NCBI GenBank assembly: GCA_020635955.1 | Contig: JACJYW010000008.1 | Span: 124,001 to 188,000, forward strand | Source of the DNA: Crocinitomicaceae bacterium | GTDB taxonomy: Bacteria; Bacteroidota; Bacteroidia; Flavobacteriales_D; Crocinitomicaceae | Length of the DNA: 64,000 nt | Direction of reading: 5' to 3' | Shown: in pieces, positions 54,412-63,618 of the stretch | Layout of the letters: every line of letters begins with the position of its first letter | Numbering within the stretch: position 1 is the first letter of the stretch | The notes under the pieces: model-generated | What the model was told of the DNA's origin: nothing | The model's input: only the letters and a program-made list of their open reading frames with translations | Databases searched by the model: none | Program-made: the position numbers and the translations under genes

Positions 54412-55686
54412 TTAAATATTTAGCATCACCAATCTTGCTGTTTCTCTGGTTTTTTGCTCAAGGATCACTTTTTTATCCGTCGTAACACGCTTGATCGTAG
54501 CGTCATCATAATGACGAATAGTCACCAACTCTAATGGTTCATTGTATTTAACAATGTAACTATCATTAAAGTGCTCTATTAGCTTTTGAATGTCGATCTT
54601 AGATCGGTCACAACAGAAAGAAAAACTAACGGCTGAATTCTGCATGATGTTCATACGAATCCCTTCTTGATTCAAATAAGCAAAGATCTCTTCTAAATTC
54701 TCCTCAATCACAAAAGAAAAATCCTTTGGAGAAATGGAAACCAGAATTTGATTCATTCTAAAAATAAAAGAAGGAACATTGCCGTCATTTTCTTCTGAAC
54801 TTTGAATGACTGAGCCTTTGGCTTCAGGGTTAACAAATGATTTAATGTAAAGAGGAATATTCTTTCTTTTAAGCGGCTGAATGGTTCTTGGGTGAATTAC
54901 GGATGCCCCAAAATAAGCTAACTCAATTGCTTCTCTGAAAGATATTTTTTCCAAAAGTATGGTGTTGTCAAACCATTTTGGATCAGCATTCAACATTCCG
55001 GGTACATCTTTCCAAATGGTCACGTCATCTGCATCAAGGCAATAAGCAAAGATCGCAGCTGAAAAGTCAGATCCCTCTCTACCTAAAGTAGTTGTAAATC
55101 CTTCGGGTGTATGTCCAATAAATCCTTGTGAAATAATGATGTTGTGTCCGCTTTTGAATTCATCTTGAACGGTATTTTTTATCTTCTGTTCGGTCGCTTT
55201 CCAGTTAATTCTTGCTTCTCTCCATTTATTGTCTGTCGCGACTACTTTTCGTGCATCCAACCATGAACTTTCTAATTCAATTGAATTCAAATAAGCGTGA
55301 ACAATTTTTGTAGAGATCACCTCTCCTAATGAAACGATCTGATCATATTCAAAATGGTAATTGTCAGAAGGATCGGTAGCACATTTTTTAGCCAAGTCCT
55401 GCCATATGATCTCTAATTCAGCAGAGATGTATTCAGAATTGCTTCCGAAGAGCTCCTGGATGATCTGGCGGTGAAATACCTTCAATTCTTCTATCAGATC
55501 TTTGCAGTTGCCATCCTTATTCCAGTAAGAATCTACCACCTTCTCCAGCGCATTTGTTGTTTTACCCATTGCTGAGATCACCACCACCAATTGATCGTCT
55601 GGATATCTTTTTAAAATATCCGAAACGTTTCTTACTGCATTTGCATCTTTTACAGATGCTCCACCAAATTTAAATACTCTACACAT
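54412..55686 (-). CDS. lysC: Aspartate kinase (monofunctional)
   Basis: Phosphorylates aspartate, the first step to lysine, threonine and methionine. The 424-residue enzyme has KFGGASVKDANAV at the N-terminus (family KFGGTS), the active-site LGREGSDFSAAIFA segment and, at about 300-424, two ACT-like regulatory domains that would bind lysine or another end product. No fused homoserine dehydrogenase. A TAAATTTG box (minus strand, 55691-55698) lies four nt before the ATG. Confidence 0.95.
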   Translation of the reverse strand: MCRVFKFGGASVKDANAVRNVSDILKRYPDDQLVVVISAMGKTTNALEKVVDSYWNKDGNCKDLIEELKVFHRQIIQELFGSNSEYISAELEIIWQDLAKKCATDPSDNYHFEYDQIVSLGEVISTKIVHAYLNSIELESSWLDARKVVATDNKWREARINWKATEQKIKNTVQDEFKSGHNIIISQGFIGHTPEGFTTTLGREGSDFSAAIFAYCLDADDVTIWKDVPGMLNADPKWFDNTILLEKISFREAIELAYFGASVIHPRTIQPLKRKNIPLYIKSFVNPEAKGSVIQSSEENDGNVPSFIFRMNQILVSISPKDFSFVIEENLEEIFAYLNQEGIRMNIMQNSAVSFSFCCDRSKIDIQKLIEHFNDSYIVKYNEPLELVTIRHYDDATIKRVTTDKKVILEQKTRETARLVMLNI

Positions 55687-55690
55687 GCTG

Positions 55691-55698
55691 CAAATTTA
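55691..55698 (-). promoter_or_regulatory. -7 box (TAAATTTG) directly before lysC
   Basis: An exact TAnnTTTG on the minus strand ending 4 nt upstream of the lysC ATG. Transcription starting about 6 nt downstream would give a leaderless mRNA. No -33 was found. Confidence 0.3.
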
Positions 55699-55779
55699 GC
55701 TGCGAAAATAGCACCTTTCTGAATTACCGTTCTTATTCTTCATTTAATCTGATTATTTATCACGCTTTGTTTATTATGT

Positions 55780-56163
55780 GTGAAAAATTGGAATTACATT
55801 TATAAGGATATGTCTTTGATTCCACACGAACGGAACAATATTGATCAGTTTTTTTCAAAAGAAAAATTCGTCCTGGATACCTGTCAGCAAATCAACAAGG
55901 ATTTGGCTGGATTAGTTCAATTTGAACCGAACATCTCTGTCGATATTGACGAAAATGTTCTTGATCAACTGGTTAATATACTGAAAGACATTTTGTTACA
56001 AATGGATTCCGCAAAGATTCAACAGTTTATTTATAAAGTAGATTTGAAAGAAAGTGCCTTTATAAGAGCTGTTTCTCAAGAAGATGATTTCCAAAATTTG
56101 GCGCTTTTGATCATAGAAAGAGAAGCCCAAAAAGTATACTTAAGACATAAATTTAGTCCGTAG
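55780..56163 (+). CDS. Small conserved-looking cytoplasmic protein, unknown function
   Basis: A 127-residue (from GTG 55780) or 117-residue (from ATG 55810) protein. No signal peptide or named domain; helical, with a charged C-terminus (LLIIEREAQKVYLRHKF). It lies between lysC (divergent) and sucA (76 bp downstream) and may share the sucA transcript. The true start is uncertain. Confidence 0.45.
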   Translation: MKNWNYIYKDMSLIPHERNNIDQFFSKEKFVLDTCQQINKDLAGLVQFEPNISVDIDENVLDQLVNILKDILLQMDSAKIQQFIYKVDLKESAFIRAVSQEDDFQNLALLIIEREAQKVYLRHKFSP

Positions 56164-56204
56164 CTTTTCTTGAGATAAAAAACATCTTTTGTGTATTTAA
56201 TTTT

Positions 56205-56212
56205 TAGATTTG
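56205..56212 (+). promoter_or_regulatory. -7 promoter box for sucAB
   Basis: TAGATTTG is an exact TAnnTTTG match, 26 nt before the sucA ATG. A TTTG at 56188-56191 is nearer than the usual spacing, so only the -7 is firm. Confidence 0.35.
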
Positions 56213-56238
56213 TGTATTGGTGTAAATGAAGCTAAACC

Positions 56239-58953
56239 ATGGATAAATTCTCTTATATCGGCAATAGTGATGTGAATGCTATTGACGATCTGTACAAAAA
56301 GTATGTAGCCAATCCAGAATCTGTTGATATTCAGTGGGCTAGATTTTTCGAAGGTGTTGAGTTTGCTCAAACTGATTTTGAATCCGGAGAGATCCCTGAA
56401 AATTTTCAAAAGGAGTTTAAAGTGGTCAACCTGATCAATGGATACAGAACCAGAGGTCATCTATTTACCAAAACTAACCCGGTTAGAGAAAGAAGAAAAT
56501 ATTCTCCAACTTTGGAAATTGAGAATTTTGGTTTAGAACCATCAGATCTGAATACCGTTTTCAATGCAGGTACTGAAGTAGGTATCGGACCAGCAACTTT
56601 ACAACAGATCATTGATCACCTTGAAGAAACCTATTGCCAGTCAATCGGAATTGAGTTCGCTTACATGCGTGAGCCGGAAAGATTGAAATGGTTCAAAGAT
56701 CATATTGAATTAAAGAATCGTCCAAAATTTACACCTGAAGAGAAGATACATATCTTCAAAAAGACGTCTTCTGCTACACTTTTTGAGCAATTTCTTGCTA
56801 AGAAGTATGTTGGTCAAAAACGTTTCTCAATTGAGGGAGGTGAAGCTTTGATCCCTGCGTTAGATGTTGTTATTCAAAAGGCAGCTGAGCTTGGAGTGAA
56901 AGAGGTGGTAATGGGAATGGCTCATAGAGGTCGTTTGAGTACCCTTGTAAACATTTTTGAAAAAGATCACCAATCCATTTTCTGTGAGTTTGATGGTAAA
57001 CAATTTGACTCAGATGAATCATTTGATGGTGACGTTAAATATCACTTAGGTTTTTCTACAGATGTAGACACTTTAAGTGGGAATAAAGTGCATTTGACAC
57101 TGGCTCCAAACCCTTCTCACCTTGAAGCGGTTGACCCGGTTGTTCAGGGTATTGCAAGAGCTAAAATTGACAATTATCTTCATGATGAGAACCTAATAGT
57201 ACCGGTAGCAGTGCACGGTGATGCAGCTATTGCAGGTCAGGGAGTTGTTTATGAAGTGATCCAAATGGCTCAATTGGATGGATACCGCACAGGTGGTACA
57301 ATTCATATTGTGGTAAATAACCAGGTAGGATTTACAACCAACTATTTGGATGCTAGATCATCAACGTATTGTACTGATGTAGGTAAAACTACTTTAAGTC
57401 CAGTATTCCACGTGAATGCTGATGATATTGAAGCAGTAGTTCAAACCTTGAGCATTGCTGTTTCTTATCGTCAAAAATTCAATAGAGACGTATTCATTGA
57501 CCTTTTAGGTTATAGAAAATATGGACATAACGAAGGTGATGAACCTAAGTTTACGCAGCCAAAATTGTATAAAGCAATTGGTTCACACGCAAGTCCAAGA
57601 GAGATCTATTTGAAACAGTTAATTGCTGAAGGAGTAATGACTGCAGAGGATGGACAAAAAGATGAAGATGAGCAAATGGCCAAACTGGACAAAGCTTATG
57701 ACGCATCTAAAAAACAAGAAAAAGCGGTAGTACTTAATTTCCTTGCTAAAACATGGGAAGGATACAGACACGGTAAATTGGTTGATTTTGATAAATCTCC
57801 AAGCACTGGAGTTACTAAAGCTAAGCTAGTTGAGCTTGGAACTAAGTTGGCCACGTTACCTGAGGGTAATAAATACTTTAGAAAGATCACTAAGTTGTTG
57901 GATGATCGTTTAGATATGATCAAGAACGACAATCTGGATTGGGGTATGGCTGAAATGATGGCCTATGCTTCGTTGCTTGTTGAGGGTCACCCTGTTCGTA
58001 TTTCAGGACAAGATGTTGAAAGAGGAACATTCTCACACCGTCATGCTGTTGTAAAAACTGAAGATGATGAGAAAGAAGTGATCACTTTGAATTTATTGGG
58101 TGACAAACAAGCTGAATTTACCATTTATAACTCATTGCTTTCAGAATATGGTGTTCTAGGTTTTGAGTACGGATATTCTTTAGCTACGCCTAATGGATTA
58201 ACCATTTGGGAAGCACAATTTGGTGACTTCTACAACGGTGCTCAGATCATGGTAGATCAATTTATATCAGCCGGAGAAGATAAATGGTTCGTTCAGTCTG
58301 GATTGGTAATGTTGTTGCCTCACGGATATGAAGGAATGGGTGGAGAACATTCATCTGCCAGAATAGAAAGATTCTTACAGCAATGTGCAGATCTTAACTG
58401 GCAGATTTGTAATCCAACAACGCCAGCTAACCACTTCCATTTATTGAGAAGACAGGTTCATAGAGATTTTAGAAAACCATTGGTTGTTTTCTCTCCAAAA
58501 ATGTTGTTGCGTTACCCTAAAGCTGTTTCTAAAGTTGAAGAATTGGCAAAAGGATCATTCCAGGAAGTATTGGATGATGACGTAAACAAGACAAAAGTGG
58601 ACACCATTGTACTTTGCTCAGGTAAATTCTACTATGAAGCAAAAGAACAAGCTGAAGAAAGAGGAGTGACTAATGCCGCATTCATTAGATTAGAGCAAAT
58701 GTATCCGTTCCCTAAAAAGCAATTGGATGCAGTTTTGAAAACATATAAAAATGCAAAGAGATTCATTTGGGCACAAGAAGAGCCTGAAAACATGGGTCCT
58801 TGGCAATATATGTGCATGGCAATGAGAGACATGAATCTGGATGTTGTATCCAGAGCTTCTTCTGCGGCTCCGGCAGCAGGTTCTCATGAAACGCACAAAC
58901 GTAGATTGAATGATCTATTTAATAAGCTGTTCAATAAAATAGCAGGTAAATAA
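56239..58953 (+). CDS. sucA: 2-oxoglutarate dehydrogenase E1 component
   Basis: Decarboxylates 2-oxoglutarate with thiamine diphosphate in the TCA cycle. The 904-residue protein has the N-terminal lipoyl-partner segment (YIGNSDVNAIDDLYKKYV), the substrate motif MAHRGRLSTLVN, the TPP motif HGDAAIAGQGVVYE to VVNNQVGFTTN, and the C-terminal domain (MYPFPKKQLDAV). Length normal (930 in E. coli). With sucB it forms the 2-oxoglutarate dehydrogenase complex; E3 is not in the window. Confidence 0.97.
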   Translation: MDKFSYIGNSDVNAIDDLYKKYVANPESVDIQWARFFEGVEFAQTDFESGEIPENFQKEFKVVNLINGYRTRGHLFTKTNPVRERRKYSPTLEIENFGLEPSDLNTVFNAGTEVGIGPATLQQIIDHLEETYCQSIGIEFAYMREPERLKWFKDHIELKNRPKFTPEEKIHIFKKTSSATLFEQFLAKKYVGQKRFSIEGGEALIPALDVVIQKAAELGVKEVVMGMAHRGRLSTLVNIFEKDHQSIFCEFDGKQFDSDESFDGDVKYHLGFSTDVDTLSGNKVHLTLAPNPSHLEAVDPVVQGIARAKIDNYLHDENLIVPVAVHGDAAIAGQGVVYEVIQMAQLDGYRTGGTIHIVVNNQVGFTTNYLDARSSTYCTDVGKTTLSPVFHVNADDIEAVVQTLSIAVSYRQKFNRDVFIDLLGYRKYGHNEGDEPKFTQPKLYKAIGSHASPREIYLKQLIAEGVMTAEDGQKDEDEQMAKLDKAYDASKKQEKAVVLNFLAKTWEGYRHGKLVDFDKSPSTGVTKAKLVELGTKLATLPEGNKYFRKITKLLDDRLDMIKNDNLDWGMAEMMAYASLLVEGHPVRISGQDVERGTFSHRHAVVKTEDDEKEVITLNLLGDKQAEFTIYNSLLSEYGVLGFEYGYSLATPNGLTIWEAQFGDFYNGAQIMVDQFISAGEDKWFVQSGLVMLLPHGYEGMGGEHSSARIERFLQQCADLNWQICNPTTPANHFHLLRRQVHRDFRKPLVVFSPKMLLRYPKAVSKVEELAKGSFQEVLDDDVNKTKVDTIVLCSGKFYYEAKEQAEERGVTNAAFIRLEQMYPFPKKQLDAVLKTYKNAKRFIWAQEEPENMGPWQYMCMAMRDMNLDVVSRASSAAPAAGSHETHKRRLNDLFNKLFNKIAGK

Positions 58954-58976
58954 AAACTAATTAAAAGTTAACAGAG

Positions 58977-60248
58977 ATGTCTGTATTAGAGATGAAAGTT
59001 CCCTCACCGGGAGAATCAATTTCAGAAGTAGAAATCGCACAATGGTTAGTGTCAGATGGCGATTATGTAGAAAAAGACCAAGCCATTGCTGAGGTTGACT
59101 CAGATAAAGCTACACTTGAATTGCCTGCAGAGGCTTCTGGTACAATTACCTTGAAAGCGGAAGAAGGTGATGCGGTAGCAGTTGGTGCTATTGTTTGTTT
59201 GATTGATACTTCAGCGGCTAAACCTGCAGGATTTGAATCTAAATCGGCTGAGTCTGTTGCTGCTGTTGTTGAAGAAGCTCCTAAGAAAGAAGAGGCGAAA
59301 CCAGATCCAACTCCAGCTAAGTCAGTTGCTCCGGTAAAGGCAGATTCTTATGCTACTGGTCATGCATCACCTGCTGCATCTAAAATGATGAGCGAGAACG
59401 GTGTAAAGGCTAATCAGATCAAAGGCTCTGGAAAAGATGGCAGAATTACCAAACAAGATGTAGTTGCTGCTATGGCTGGTGGATTCTCAACGGCAGATGC
59501 TGCTGGATGGGGAGGAACAAGAGAAACTTCGGTCGAGAAAATGTCAATGCTTCGTAGAAAAGTTGCTGAGCGTTTGGTTTCTGTTAAGAACGAAACAGCT
59601 ATGTTAACTACGTTCAATGAGGTTGATATGAAACCGATCATGGACATCAGAGAAAAGTATAAAAAGACCTTTGGTGAAACACATGATGTTGGATTAGGAT
59701 TTATGTCCTTTTTCACAAAAGCGTGTACTGAGGCTCTAAATAAATTCCCTGCAGTAAATGCAATGATCGAAGGGAAAGATATGATCATGCATAATTATGC
59801 AGATGTTGGTATTGCAGTATCTTCTCCTAAAGGTTTAATGGTTCCAATTATCAGAAATGCAGAACAAATGAGTTTGGCAGAGATCGAAAAAGAGATCAAA
59901 AGATTAGCCATTCGTGCAAGAGATGGAGAAATTACACCGGATGAAATGACGGGTGGAACATTTACTATTACTAATGGAGGTGTATTTGGATCTATGCTAT
60001 CTACGCCTATCATCAACCCTCCTCAATCAGCTATATTAGGTATGCACAATATTGTTGAAAGACCGGTTGTTGTTGATGGGCAAGTTGTTGTTAGACCAAT
60101 AATGTACGTGGCTCTGTCTTATGACCATAGAATTATTGATGGTAAGGAATCTGTAAGCTTCCTTGTAGCTGTTAAAGAAATGCTTGAAAACCCTGAAAGA
60201 ATGTTGTTCGGAGGTAAAGATCCGGTACAAGTACTTTTAGGACTTTAA
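58977..60248 (+). CDS. sucB: Dihydrolipoyllysine succinyltransferase (E2 of 2-oxoglutarate dehydrogenase)
   Basis: Transfers the succinyl group to CoA. The 423-residue protein has one lipoyl domain (EVDSDKATLELP, lipoyl Lys44), a flexible Ala/Pro/Lys linker, an E3/E1-binding domain (about 125-165, ASPAASKMMSENG and GKDGRITKQDV), and the catalytic domain with the acyltransferase motif SYDHRIIDG (His384, Asp388). Starts 23 bp after sucA and shares its operon. Confidence 0.97.
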   Translation: MSVLEMKVPSPGESISEVEIAQWLVSDGDYVEKDQAIAEVDSDKATLELPAEASGTITLKAEEGDAVAVGAIVCLIDTSAAKPAGFESKSAESVAAVVEEAPKKEEAKPDPTPAKSVAPVKADSYATGHASPAASKMMSENGVKANQIKGSGKDGRITKQDVVAAMAGGFSTADAAGWGGTRETSVEKMSMLRRKVAERLVSVKNETAMLTTFNEVDMKPIMDIREKYKKTFGETHDVGLGFMSFFTKACTEALNKFPAVNAMIEGKDMIMHNYADVGIAVSSPKGLMVPIIRNAEQMSLAEIEKEIKRLAIRARDGEITPDEMTGGTFTITNGGVFGSMLSTPIINPPQSAILGMHNIVERPVVVDGQVVVRPIMYVALSYDHRIIDGKESVSFLVAVKEMLENPERMLFGGKDPVQVLLGL

Positions 60249-60272
60249 TATAATAACCTTAACCACAGACCT

Positions 60273-60869
60273 ATGAAATCAAAAATGAAATTCGTTTTAG
60301 CAAGTGTATTATTCATTGGAACACTAACTTCTTGCAGTATTTGTCAAAAAGGAATGCATGATGAAAGAGATGGCCAAGTTGAACAATGCGGATTTTCTGA
60401 AGAAGCTAATCTTGACAATGAAGTAGAAATAGATAACGAGAAAGTACATGCTTCTCCAGCTGCTGATAGAAGAGTAAATCCAACTGTTTTTGATGAAGTA
60501 GAATCTGATAAATCGTTTGCTTCTAAATCTTCAGATAACAAGATCTCTAAAAAGAAAGAGCGTTCTGAAAATGTATTTGGCGCTAAAGAAAAGATGCGTG
60601 TTAAAGATATCGTTAAAGCGGTAAAAGAGGCAAAGAAAAAAAGTCAAAGAGAAGATGTAGCTATGATGATCTTATTGGTAATTCTAGCATTAATTTTACC
60701 TCCTTTGGCTGTAGGGATCTATGAAGGAATTACAGGAAGATTTTGGTTAGTGCTTATTCTGTGGTTGTTAGGTATAGGTATACTAGCTTGGTTGTTACCA
60801 CATTTGTTCTATTTAGGATGGATATTAGCTGTAATTTTGGCATTATTAATCGTATTAGGTGTTTGGTAA
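60273..60869 (+). CDS. Lipoprotein with a C-terminal Pmp3/YqaE-like membrane segment
   Basis: A 198-residue protein. The N-terminus (FVLASVLFIGTLTSC) is a lipoprotein signal with Cys21. A polar middle of about 100 residues follows, ending in a lysine-rich amphipathic stretch (KERSENVFGAKEKMRVKDIVK). The C-terminal 70 residues (about 128-198) are hydrophobic with the pattern LPPLAVGIYEGITGRFWLVLILWLLGIG, resembling the Pmp3/YqaE family of small membrane proteins, in which PPLAV is conserved. A lipoprotein carrying that domain is not a usual architecture. It lies 24 bp after sucB; a terminator follows. Confidence 0.72.
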   Translation: MKSKMKFVLASVLFIGTLTSCSICQKGMHDERDGQVEQCGFSEEANLDNEVEIDNEKVHASPAADRRVNPTVFDEVESDKSFASKSSDNKISKKKERSENVFGAKEKMRVKDIVKAVKEAKKKSQREDVAMMILLVILALILPPLAVGIYEGITGRFWLVLILWLLGIGILAWLLPHLFYLGWILAVILALLIVLGVW

Positions 60870-60894
60870 TCAAACTATAATTAATTAATAAAGG

Positions 60895-60919
60895 AACCTC
60901 GCAATCGCGGGGTTTTTTT
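60895..60919. terminator. Rho-independent terminator between the sucAB operon and dprA
   Basis: AACCTCGC (60895-60902) pairs with GCGGGGTT (60907-60914, one G-T pair) around AATC, followed by a run of T. It ends next to the dprA stop codon. Confidence 0.8.
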
Positions 60920-62012
60920 ATGCTATTCTGTATCGTTTACCGGGTAAGGTTGAAATTAAGCCTTTCATTTCTAGATTAAATAAATGAATGGATAAACTGG
61001 ATGAGTTCATTCCAATCGTCTCGCCCAGGGTATCTATATCCAATTCACCTTTCGTTCTGAAAACGGAGATTAATTCTTGTTCTGCAGAATTTAGATCTGC
61101 TATTTGTTGCTCAACTTGACTTATCGCTTGTTCTTTAATTTCCCAACCCAGTTCTTCAATTAGATCTTGTGCCGAAGTGATCATGTGGGCCTTAGACCGT
61201 TTAATGAGGTTATTACATCCTTTGGATGATTCCTTATCAGCTTGTCCGGGGAATGCAAATACCTCTCTGTTGTAGTCATTAGCAAGGTTTGCAGTGATCA
61301 TTGAACCTCCGGTTTCTGAACTTTCAACCACTACGGTAGCTTCACTCAAGCCGGCCACTATTCTATTTCGTTTCGGAAAATTGATGGGATCACCAATGGT
61401 ACCACTGATGAATTCGGTCACTACGCCACCATTCTCTAACATCTTTTTTGCCAATTGACGGTGGGCAGCAGGATACATGGAATCTAATCCATGACCTAAC
61501 ACGCCAATAGTTGGAAGATGGTTATGTATAGCTGCTTCATGTGCTGCCTTATCGATTCCATGTGCTAATCCACTAATGATCTGAACCTGATGAGGAGCAA
61601 GATCTTCTACCAGATCATCTGTCATTTTTTTACCGTAAATGGTAGATTTTCTGGTGCCCACAATAGCAATGTTCTTTTGGTTGAAATTGAGCTTGCCCAT
61701 GGCGTAAAGTACAATAGGCGCATCAAGACATTGCCTTAATAATTTGGGGTAATTAATGTCCTGGTAGAAATACAATTGAACATTGTTCTTCTCAATGAAT
61801 TCAAGCTCTTGTTCAGCTCTTATCAAGGCTTTTTCACGTTCCAATTGCTGACCATTCTCCAGACGTAAACCATGTATATGTCTGAAGTTTGATTCCTTTT
61901 CTTTGAACACTCCTTCTAGGCTTCCAATAGATTCAACAAGATGCTTTGCCGTTACCGGTCCAAGACCATTGAGTAAACTTAATGCTATTTGATATTGACG
62001 TTCATCCACCAC
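60918..62012 (-). CDS. dprA: DNA-processing protein DprA
   Basis: Loads RecA on incoming single-stranded DNA in natural transformation. The 364-residue protein (from GTG 62012; GTG 62009 or TTG 62024 are alternatives, no ATG is available) has the helical N-terminus, the extended Rossmann fold (GTRKSTIYGKKM, ISGLAHGIDKAAHEAA, GVLGHGLDSMYPAAHRQL, VESSETGGSMITA) and a C-terminal winged helix (ISVFRTKGELDIDTLGETI). Convergent with the Pmp3-like gene, terminator between. Confidence 0.94.
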   Translation of the reverse strand: MVDERQYQIALSLLNGLGPVTAKHLVESIGSLEGVFKEKESNFRHIHGLRLENGQQLEREKALIRAEQELEFIEKNNVQLYFYQDINYPKLLRQCLDAPIVLYAMGKLNFNQKNIAIVGTRKSTIYGKKMTDDLVEDLAPHQVQIISGLAHGIDKAAHEAAIHNHLPTIGVLGHGLDSMYPAAHRQLAKKMLENGGVVTEFISGTIGDPINFPKRNRIVAGLSEATVVVESSETGGSMITANLANDYNREVFAFPGQADKESSKGCNNLIKRSKAHMITSAQDLIEELGWEIKEQAISQVEQQIADLNSAEQELISVFRTKGELDIDTLGETIGMNSSSLSIHLFNLEMKGLISTLPGKRYRIA

Positions 62013-62126
62013 CCAAATATACAAAAATGATTAAAATATCATCAATAAATGATTAATTAATCGTCTTTCAGGATTCCCTATTCGCACAAATTTTGTGCCA
62101 CACGTCAGCCAAACTCATTTATTTAT

Positions 62127-62134
62127 TAAATTTG
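62127..62134 (+). promoter_or_regulatory. -7 promoter box for rpoN
   Basis: TAAATTTG is an exact TAnnTTTG match, 20 nt before the rpoN ATG (62155). No -33 TTTG lies at the expected distance. Confidence 0.4.
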
Positions 62135-62154
62135 ATAGAGATTGAAGGATAATC

Positions 62155-63618
62155 ATGCTTAAACAACAGCTCAGTCAAAAGTTATTACAAAAATTATCGC
62201 CTCAGCAGATTCAGTTGATGAAATTGTTGCAGGTTCCAACTATGGAGCTTGAGCAACGAATCAAAGAAGAAATTGAGGAAAATCCTGCCCTTGAAGAAGG
62301 GAAAGAGGATGACATGAGTGATGATTATGGTGATGAGTATAACGAGAATGATGATCTGGGAGACATCTCTGATTCGCAAGAAGATTTCGATATCAACGAT
62401 TACCTGGATGATGACCTTCCTCAATACAAAACTTCCGTGTCCAATTCTGGTCCGGATGATGAAGACAAAGTAGTTCCGATTTCTGGTGGAGTCTCATTTC
62501 ATGAAGTGCTGAAAGATCAGCTGATGCTGCGTAAAATGACGCCCAAAGAAAAGATCATAGCTGAAACCATTATTGGTAATATAGATGATGATGGTTATCT
62601 GAGAAGAGAGATCGAAGCAATGGTAGATGACCTGGCATTTACTCAAAATGTAATGACCTCTGAAGAGGAGGTGGAAGATGTTTTGTTCTTAGTACAGGAT
62701 CTGGAACCAGCCGGTGTAGGAGCAAGAGATCTTCGTGAATGTCTATTGTTGCAATTGGAACGTAAGCATCACGGTAATATCGCCGTTTATACTGCTAAGA
62801 AGATCCTTGAAAAGAGCTTTGATGAATTCACCAAAAAGCACTTTGATAAGATCATGGCAAAATTCGAGATCACAGATGAAGATCTTAAAGATGCCGTTGA
62901 TGAGATCACCAAATTGAATCCAAAACCTGGAAATTCTCTAAAAGAATCCTCCAGTTCTAAGAATATCCAACAGATCATTCCTGATTTTATCCTAACAGAA
63001 GATGAAGGAGATCTTAGCTTAACCCTGAACAGCAGAAATGCTCCTCAGTTAAAAGTGAGCAAGTCATATGAGGCCATGCTTCGTAATTATGCTGAGGGAG
63101 CGAAGAGTTCAAAGGATGATAAAGAAGCATTGCAATTCGTGAAGCAAAAACTGGATGCTGCAAAATGGTTTATTGATGCCATCTATCAACGTCAGCAAAC
63201 ATTGATGTTCACTATGAGGGCTATCGTTGATTACCAAAAGGAGTATTTCCTAACGGGTGATGAAACTAACCTGAAGCCAATGATCCTGAAGGATATTGCT
63301 GATATTGTAGGCATGGACATTTCTACCATTTCTCGTGTTGCAAATAGTAAATATGTGCAAACGCCTTACGGTATCATGTCCTTAAAGTATTTCTTTTCTG
63401 AATCACTATCTACTACAGATGGTGAAGAGGTCTCTACTCGAGAAGTGAAGAAGATCCTTGAAGACGCTATTGAAGGTGAGAATAAAAAGAAGCCATTAAC
63501 AGATCAAAAACTAACGGATCTCTTAAAGGAAAAAGGATACAATATTGCCAGAAGAACTGTAGCTAAATACCGTGAGCAATTAAATATCCCGGTGGCACGC
63601 TTGAGAAAGGAGCTATAA
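62155..63618 (+). CDS. rpoN: RNA polymerase sigma-54 factor
   Basis: The alternative sigma factor that needs AAA+ activators. The 487-residue protein has the Gln/Leu-rich region I (LSQKLLQKLSPQQIQLMKLLQVP), an acidic region II (about 50-100, many Asp and Glu), the core-binding region and a helix-turn-helix (DISTISRVANSKYV), then the RpoN box ARRTVAKYREQLNIPVAR at the C-terminus. Length normal. The next gene starts 1 bp inside its stop (TAATG). Confidence 0.96.
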   Translation: MLKQQLSQKLLQKLSPQQIQLMKLLQVPTMELEQRIKEEIEENPALEEGKEDDMSDDYGDEYNENDDLGDISDSQEDFDINDYLDDDLPQYKTSVSNSGPDDEDKVVPISGGVSFHEVLKDQLMLRKMTPKEKIIAETIIGNIDDDGYLRREIEAMVDDLAFTQNVMTSEEEVEDVLFLVQDLEPAGVGARDLRECLLLQLERKHHGNIAVYTAKKILEKSFDEFTKKHFDKIMAKFEITDEDLKDAVDEITKLNPKPGNSLKESSSSKNIQQIIPDFILTEDEGDLSLTLNSRNAPQLKVSKSYEAMLRNYAEGAKSSKDDKEALQFVKQKLDAAKWFIDAIYQRQQTLMFTMRAIVDYQKEYFLTGDETNLKPMILKDIADIVGMDISTISRVANSKYVQTPYGIMSLKYFFSESLSTTDGEEVSTREVKKILEDAIEGENKKKPLTDQKLTDLLKEKGYNIARRTVAKYREQLNIPVARLRKEL

